Assembly (NCBI GenBank): GCA_937132145.1
Contig: CAKZNY010000285.1
Coordinates: forward strand, 1 to 9,704
Source of the DNA: an uncultured Paracoccaceae bacterium
Lineage (GTDB): Bacteria > Pseudomonadota > Alphaproteobacteria > Rhodobacterales > Rhodobacteraceae
Reading direction: 5' to 3'
DNA length: 9,704 nucleotides
How positions within the stretch are numbered: the first letter of the stretch is position 1; every line of letters begins with the position of its first letter. Position numbers and translations under genes: made by a program. Below, piece after piece: positions 5,354 through 9,704 of this stretch. Under the pieces are notes generated by a model. The model was not told where the DNA came from and did not search any database. It saw nothing but the letters and a program-made list of their open reading frames with translations.

Positions 5354-6771
5354 TGGTGGGCGATTCCCTTGATCCAGAGGATTGGGATGCCTTGCGCGCG
5401 GCGGCCCACGACATGCTGGAAGCCGCCCTTAACAAAATGCAAACGGCCAGCGAGGGCCGCGTCTGGACTCCGCTTCCAGAGGATATTAAGCAATCCTTAA
5501 CCACCGAACTTCCCCGCGAGGGTATCGGTATCGCGCGGACGCAACAGGCCGTTCAGGCCCTGTTGCCTTATGGTGTTGGTAACACACACCCTCGATTTTT
5601 CGGTTGGGTCCACGGGGCGGGCACGCCTGGCGGCATGGTTGCTGATATCGCCGCCGCTGCGATGAACGCCAACCTTGGCGGGCGGGATCACGGGGCTATT
5701 TATGTCGAGGATCAGGTCGTTGCATGGGTGCGGGAGCTGTTTGACTTTCCAACGGGTTCCAGCGGTCTGGTTGTTTCGGGCACCTCGATGGCGACTGTGG
5801 TGGCGTTGAAGGTCGCGCGCGATGTTAAGCTGGCGTTTGCCAATCAGCGCGGCGGGTTGGGGGCGGTTGAGCTGGTTGGATACACCTCGGTTCAGACGCA
5901 TAATTGCGTGGCCCGTGCCTTCGATCTGTTGGGGCTGGGCACGGATGCGCTGCGCCTGATCGGGGTCGATGAAAACTTCGAAATGGATATTGCCGCGTTA
6001 AAATCCGCGATAGCCGCTGATAAAGCCGCCGGAAAAGTGCCGTTTTGCATTGTCGGAACGGCGGGTAGCGTGAATGTCGGGGCGATTGATGATCTGGACG
6101 CGATTGCCGATATCGCAAAGGCCGAGGACATCTGGTTTCACATCGATGGGGCGTTCGGGGCGAGCCTGATGTTGTCCGAAAGTATGCGCCCACGCCTTAA
6201 CGGTATCACCCGCGCGGATTCGCTGGCGTTTGATTTTCACAAATGGTGGCACGTCAATTATGCGGTGGGCTTTGTGCTAATTCGCCACGGCGCGGACCAT
6301 TTACGCAGTTTCACCATGCAGGCCGAATATCTGGCAGGACAAAAGCGCGGGCTGGCGGCGGGTGGGCCGTGGGCAACGGATTACGGGCCGGAATTGTCGC
6401 GGGGGTTTCGGGCGTTGAAAGTCTGGACGGTGTTGAAGGAACACGGAGCCGACAAACTGGGTGCCTCCATCAACCAGAATTGCGAATTGGCGCAGTATCT
6501 GGGGCAGGCCGTCATCGCGGCCCCACAATTGGAGCTATGTGCGCCCGTCGCACTGAACATCGTATGTTTCGCCTATAAATCCAGCCGCGCCGACATAAAC
6601 GACGAAATCGTGATGGAGTTGCAGATGCGCGGAATCGCGGCCCCCTCGACCACGATTATTAACGGCCGCACGGTCATTCGGGTTTGCATCGCCAATCACC
6701 GCACCACACAGGCCGATATTGATCTGACCTTGGCCGAAATACTGAACATCGGCCTCGAGATGTCCAATTGA
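5353..6771 (+). CDS. Group II pyridoxal-phosphate-dependent decarboxylase family protein
   Basis: This is a 472-residue cytoplasmic PLP enzyme of the aromatic-L-amino-acid/glutamate decarboxylase family (Pyridoxal_deC). Visible residues are HPRFFGWVHGAGTPGG (79-94) in the substrate region, VSGTSMAT (141-148) for the PLP phosphate, His183 in QTHNCVARA as the ring-stacking residue, GTAGSVNVGAIDDL (235-248), HIDGAFGA (263-270) with the PLP-pyridine Asp265, and DFHKWW (294-299) with the Schiff-base lysine Lys297. The set is complete, so it should be active as a decarboxylase or a related aldehyde-forming enzyme. Substrate is not readable from the motifs. The ATG shares its A with the trkH stop (TGATG, 5351-5355), which indicates translational coupling; a longer frame starting inside trkH at 5266 is rejected because that extra sequence is unlike the family. 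GTG 5356 is an alternative start. Confidence 0.92.
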   Translation: MVGDSLDPEDWDALRAAAHDMLEAALNKMQTASEGRVWTPLPEDIKQSLTTELPREGIGIARTQQAVQALLPYGVGNTHPRFFGWVHGAGTPGGMVADIAAAAMNANLGGRDHGAIYVEDQVVAWVRELFDFPTGSSGLVVSGTSMATVVALKVARDVKLAFANQRGGLGAVELVGYTSVQTHNCVARAFDLLGLGTDALRLIGVDENFEMDIAALKSAIAADKAAGKVPFCIVGTAGSVNVGAIDDLDAIADIAKAEDIWFHIDGAFGASLMLSESMRPRLNGITRADSLAFDFHKWWHVNYAVGFVLIRHGADHLRSFTMQAEYLAGQKRGLAAGGPWATDYGPELSRGFRALKVWTVLKEHGADKLGASINQNCELAQYLGQAVIAAPQLELCAPVALNIVCFAYKSSRADINDEIVMELQMRGIAAPSTTIINGRTVIRVCIANHRTTQADIDLTLAEILNIGLEMSN

Positions 6772-6831
6772 CCCTCAGGGCTGCATTCCGTATTGAGGCC
6801 ACAACAGATTGCCAACATATCCGAGGCCGCT

Positions 6832-7758
6832 ATGAACACCGAATTTGAAGGTACACCCCGTTCCTTTCAGGAGATAATCCTGCGGCTCCAGAATTACTGG
6901 GCTGCGAAGGGCTGCGCGATCCTGCAACCCTACGATATGGAGGTGGGGGCCGGTACGTTTCACCCCGCCACCACGTTGCGATCTTTGGGGCCAAAGCCGT
7001 GGGCGGTTGCTTATGTGCAGCCCTCGCGCCGGCCAACGGACGGGCGGTACGGCGAGAATCCTAATCGCCTTCAGCATTATTACCAGTTTCAGGTCATCAT
7101 CAAACCAAGTCCGCCGGATTTGCAGGAGCTGTATCTTGGCTCGCTTGAGGCGATCGGGATTGATATGGATTTGCACGACATCCGCTTTGTGGAAGACGAC
7201 TGGGAATCCCCGACGCTGGGTGCATGGGGGCTGGGCTGGGAGGTCTGGTGTGACGGTATGGAAGTCAGCCAGTTCACCTATTTCCAGCAAGTCGGCGGGC
7301 AGGATTGCAACCCCGTTTCGGGCGAGCTGACCTACGGGTTGGAGCGCCTTGCGATGTATGTTCTGGGCGTCGATCACGTTATGGACATGCCGTTCAACGA
7401 CCCGCAATCGCCAACCGCGTTGACCTACGGTGATATATTCTTGCAAACGGAGCAGGAATACTCGCGCTGGAATTTCGATGTGGCCGACACCGACATCCTG
7501 TTAAAACATTTCGAGGATGCGGAGGCTGAATGCGCCCGTATTCTGGCGGCTCCGGCGGTGGACCCCAAGACAGGGCGCGAGATTATTATGGTGCATCCGG
7601 CTTATGATCAGGTGATCAAGGCCAGCCATGCGTTCAACCTTTTGGACGCGCGCGGGGTGATTTCTGTGACCGAGCGCCAAGCCTATATCGGGCGGGTGCG
7701 GGCGTTAACCAAATCTTGCGCGGAAGCGTTTGTACTTACAACTGGAGGTCGGGCATGA
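6832..7758 (+). CDS. glyQ: Glycyl-tRNA synthetase alpha subunit
   Basis: GlyQ is the catalytic alpha subunit of the bacterial (alpha-beta)2 glycyl-tRNA synthetase, a class II enzyme charging tRNA-Gly with glycine. The protein has 308 residues, as usual. Highly conserved segments are [20 protein letters not shown] (11-30), [16 protein letters not shown] (39-54), [20 protein letters not shown] (61-80), [13 protein letters not shown] (82-94), [18 protein letters not shown] (136-153) and [11 protein letters not shown] (166-176, the class II motif 3 Arg). The start at 6832 has GAGG (6823-6826) five bases upstream; the longer TTG frame from 6793 is not needed. The next gene overlaps its stop by four bases, and glyS follows, so the three form an operon. 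A 60-bp gap separates it from the decarboxylase gene and shows no terminator, so read-through is possible. Confidence 0.97.
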   Translation: MNTEFEGTPRSFQEIILRLQNYWAAKGCAILQPYDMEVGAGTFHPATTLRSLGPKPWAVAYVQPSRRPTDGRYGENPNRLQHYYQFQVIIKPSPPDLQELYLGSLEAIGIDMDLHDIRFVEDDWESPTLGAWGLGWEVWCDGMEVSQFTYFQQVGGQDCNPVSGELTYGLERLAMYVLGVDHVMDMPFNDPQSPTALTYGDIFLQTEQEYSRWNFDVADTDILLKHFEDAEAECARILAAPAVDPKTGREIIMVHPAYDQVIKASHAFNLLDARGVISVTERQAYIGRVRALTKSCAEAFVLTTGGRA

Positions 7759-8195
7759 GCGGCAAGACATTGATAATCGGCTTCGCTGTTTTCCTCGTGA
7801 TTTTCGGCGCGGGTCTCTATTACTCGCTGGTCTATGCGTATTACGAAACGGTAGACGGCGTGACGGAGGTTATGGTGCAGGAGCGCACGATCACCGTCAC
7901 AGATTACGAGGGCATTGATGCGACAAGTTCCGGCTTGAAGCTGCGCGGGTGTTTCACCGTGACCCCTTCGGATTTCGAGGGTTTGGCTATGGACGTCAAA
8001 GCGATCCCGCTGTCCGCGCCAAAATGGTTTGATTGTTTTGATGTCGAAGAACTTCATAAGGACCTCAACGCGGGGCGGGCGCTGGCCTATCTTGCGGTGG
8101 AAAATGAAAAAGACGGAATTGATCGTGTGATCGCGGTTTATCCCGATGGGCGCGCCTATCAGTGGCGTCAATTGAACGAAAAATATCAGGATTAA
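7755..8195 (+). CDS. Small membrane-anchored protein between glyQ and glyS (DUF6446-like)
   Basis: This is a 146-residue protein of unknown function. A single hydrophobic segment (about residues 6-28, [20 protein letters not shown]) near the N-terminus suggests an inner-membrane anchor with the rest in the periplasm. The soluble part has two cysteines, C66 (RGCFTV) and C94 (WFDCFD), which could form a disulfide there. It also has [20 protein letters not shown] (121-140), the best conserved stretch as I recall the family. I recognise it, from memory, as the DUF6446 type often found between glyQ and glyS in Rhodobacterales. The start is well supported: GGAGG (7744-7748) lies six bases upstream and the ATGA overlap with the glyQ stop implies coupling. 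A link to translation is suggested only by position. Confidence 0.88.
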   Translation: MSGKTLIIGFAVFLVIFGAGLYYSLVYAYYETVDGVTEVMVQERTITVTDYEGIDATSSGLKLRGCFTVTPSDFEGLAMDVKAIPLSAPKWFDCFDVEELHKDLNAGRALAYLAVENEKDGIDRVIAVYPDGRAYQWRQLNEKYQD

Positions 8196-8197
8196 TC

Positions 8198-9704
8198 ATG
8201 GCCGACCTTCTGCTTGAAATCTTCTCCGAGGAAATCCCTGCGCGGATGCAAAAGCGTGCGGCTGCGGATCTAAAGAGGCTAATAACCGACGGCATGGTCG
8301 AGGCGGGGATCACGTACGAGAGCGCGGCGGCGTTCGCGACCCCTCGGCGGTTGTGTTTGAGCGTTGTGGGGGTGGTGGATGAATCGCCCACCCTACGGGA
8401 GGAACGTAAAGGGCCGCGTGTGGATGCTCCGGAGAAGGCAATCGCGGGGTTTTTGCGCGGGGCTGGCTTGACGTTGGAGGATTTGACGGTTCGCGAGGAC
8501 AAAAAGGGTCAGTATTACGTGGCGGTGATCGAAAAACCGGGGCGGATGGCTAGTGATGTTATCGCCGAGGTGATCGAGACGACTATTCGCAAGTTCCCGT
8601 GGCCAAAGTCGATGCGTTGGGGGACCGGTTCTTTGCGCTGGGTGCGGCCTATGCATTCGATTTTGAGTATTTTATGCAAAGAAGAAGGGGCGGAAGTTGT
8701 GCCGGTCAACATCGACGGGATTGTGTCGGGGGACACGACCGAGGGGCATCGCTTTATGGGGAACGGGCGATTTGCGGTGACCTCGTTCGAGGATTACGAG
8801 GCTAAGTTGAAGGCGGCGGGCGTGATTTTGAACGCCGAGGACCGTGCAGAGACGATTTGGGCGGATGCGGTTAATCTGGCGTTTGCGCAGGGGCTTGAGG
8901 TGGTCGAGGATGCCGGTTTGCTGGCCGAGGTGGCGGGGCTGGTCGAGTGGCCTGTCGTGCTGATCGGCGATATTGCCGAGGATTTCATGGGGTTGCCGCC
9001 GGAGGTTTTGCAGACTTCTATGCGCGAACATCAGAAATTCTTCTCTGTGCGGAATGCTAAAACGGGGCGGATCGAGAAGTTTATAACTGTGGCGAACCGC
9101 GAGACGGCGGATAATGGTGCGACTATTCTGGCGGGTAACCAGAAGGTGCTGTTTGCGCGCCTTTCGGACGCGAAGTTCTTCTGGGAAAACGATCTGCGGG
9201 TGTCGCTGGATGATATGGCGGCCAAGCTGGAAAATGTGACGTTCCATAACAAGCTGGGGACGCAGGCCGAACGGGTTTCGCGCATTGCTGCATTGGCGCG
9301 CGAGATTGCGCCGATGGTTGGGGCGGACGCGGATTTGGCCGAGCAGGCCGCGCGGATTGCCAAGGCGGATTTGTCGTCTGAGATGGTTTACGAGTTCCCC
9401 GAACTTCAAGGGTTGATGGGGCGGTATTACGCGCAGGCCGCTGGTCTGCCGCAGGAAGTGGCGAATGCTTGCGAGATGCATTATTCGCCGCTGGGGCCAT
9501 CGGATGATGTGCCGAGCGAGCCGGTTTCGGTGGCTGTGGCGCTGGCCGACAAGATTGATATGCTGACGGGGTTCTGGGCGATTGACGAGAAGCCGACGGG
9601 GTCGAAAGACCCGTTTGCGCTGCGGCGGGCAGCGCTGGGGGTTATTCGTTTGATTTTGGAGAATGATTTGCGCGAGGATACACTGGCAAGAATTATTCAA
9701 GCGT
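8198..9704 (+). CDS. glyS: Glycyl-tRNA synthetase beta subunit, N-terminal 502 residues, cut by window edge
   Basis: GlyS is the tRNA-recognising beta subunit that pairs with GlyQ in the (alpha-beta)2 enzyme. The frame stays open to the right edge; the family is about 690 residues, so roughly 190 are missing, including the C-terminal anticodon-binding region. Family features are [14 protein letters not shown] (4-17), ATPRRL (47-52), [20 protein letters not shown] (137-156), EGHRFM (182-187), [11 protein letters not shown] (275-285) and [15 protein letters not shown] (318-332), typical of the HD-like central part. The ATG at 8198 is two bases after the upstream stop and AGGA (8188-8191) lies six bases before it. 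No frameshift or premature stop is seen. A long open frame on the opposite strand (8672-9700) is a shadow of this gene. Confidence 0.97.
   Translation, partial: MADLLLEIFSEEIPARMQKRAAADLKRLITDGMVEAGITYESAAAFATPRRLCLSVVGVVDESPTLREERKGPRVDAPEKAIAGFLRGAGLTLEDLTVREDKKGQYYVAVIEKPGRMASDVIAEVIETTIRKFPWPKSMRWGTGSLRWVRPMHSILSILCKEEGAEVVPVNIDGIVSGDTTEGHRFMGNGRFAVTSFEDYEAKLKAAGVILNAEDRAETIWADAVNLAFAQGLEVVEDAGLLAEVAGLVEWPVVLIGDIAEDFMGLPPEVLQTSMREHQKFFSVRNAKTGRIEKFITVANRETADNGATILAGNQKVLFARLSDAKFFWENDLRVSLDDMAAKLENVTFHNKLGTQAERVSRIAALAREIAPMVGADADLAEQAARIAKADLSSEMVYEFPELQGLMGRYYAQAAGLPQEVANACEMHYSPLGPSDDVPSEPVSVAVALADKIDMLTGFWAIDEKPTGSKDPFALRRAALGVIRLILENDLREDTLARIIQA

Noticed and set aside
6793..6831. 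Upstream TTG start for glyQ
   Set aside because: The 13 extra residues are not part of the conserved GlyQ N-terminus, and ATG 6832 has its own ribosome binding site.
8672..9700. 342-residue open frame on the minus strand
   Set aside because: It is fully antisense to glyS, whose sequence matches the family throughout. The peptide is rich in Arg, His, Gln and Pro, typical of a mirror frame in GC-rich DNA, with no recognisable motif.

Overview
The window looks like a chromosomal segment of an alphaproteobacterium, most likely Rhodobacterales (Roseobacter/Rhodobacteraceae type). The evidence is a moderately high G+C content, a SAM-II riboswitch upstream of metZ, a CtrA-type box, the glyQ - small membrane protein - glyS arrangement that I associate with Rhodobacterales, and the family matches of the proteins. 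Nothing looks phage-, plasmid- or transposon-derived, and no tRNA, rRNA or CRISPR was seen.

Layout. (1) At the left edge is the N-terminal part of a short-chain dehydrogenase on the minus strand, running off the window. (2) Divergent from it is metZ (O-succinylhomoserine sulfhydrylase), with a good sigma70-type promoter, a dyad between its -35 and -10, and a SAM-II riboswitch starting at about the predicted transcription start. (3) After a short AT-rich gap carrying an exact CtrA-type box comes folE (GTP cyclohydrolase I), followed by a strong intrinsic terminator. (4) Next is a two-gene unit: a MarR-family regulator that appears nearly leaderless, with a large dyad over its -10 and start codon, and a thioredoxin-fold protein that resembles iodothyronine deiodinases with Cys in place of selenocysteine. 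(5) A gap rich in hairpins leads to trkH (potassium uptake), whose stop codon overlaps the start of a group II PLP-dependent decarboxylase. (6) Finally glyQ, a small single-span membrane protein (DUF6446-like) and glyS form a tight operon; glyS runs off the right edge.

How the genes work together. metZ builds homocysteine and is feedback-controlled by the end product SAM through the riboswitch. folE supplies pterin precursors for folate, the methyl donor system for the same methionine cycle, but it has its own promoter region. The MarR/deiodinase-like pair looks like a self-contained regulator-plus-effector cassette. glyQ and glyS encode the two subunits of the tetrameric glycyl-tRNA synthetase, and the membrane protein between them is translationally coupled to glyQ.

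The least ordinary content is the MarR/deiodinase-like cassette with its symmetric operator, the regulatory stacking upstream of metZ, and the CtrA-type box upstream of folE. I see no evidence of a large undescribed system; most of the window is conserved housekeeping sequence.
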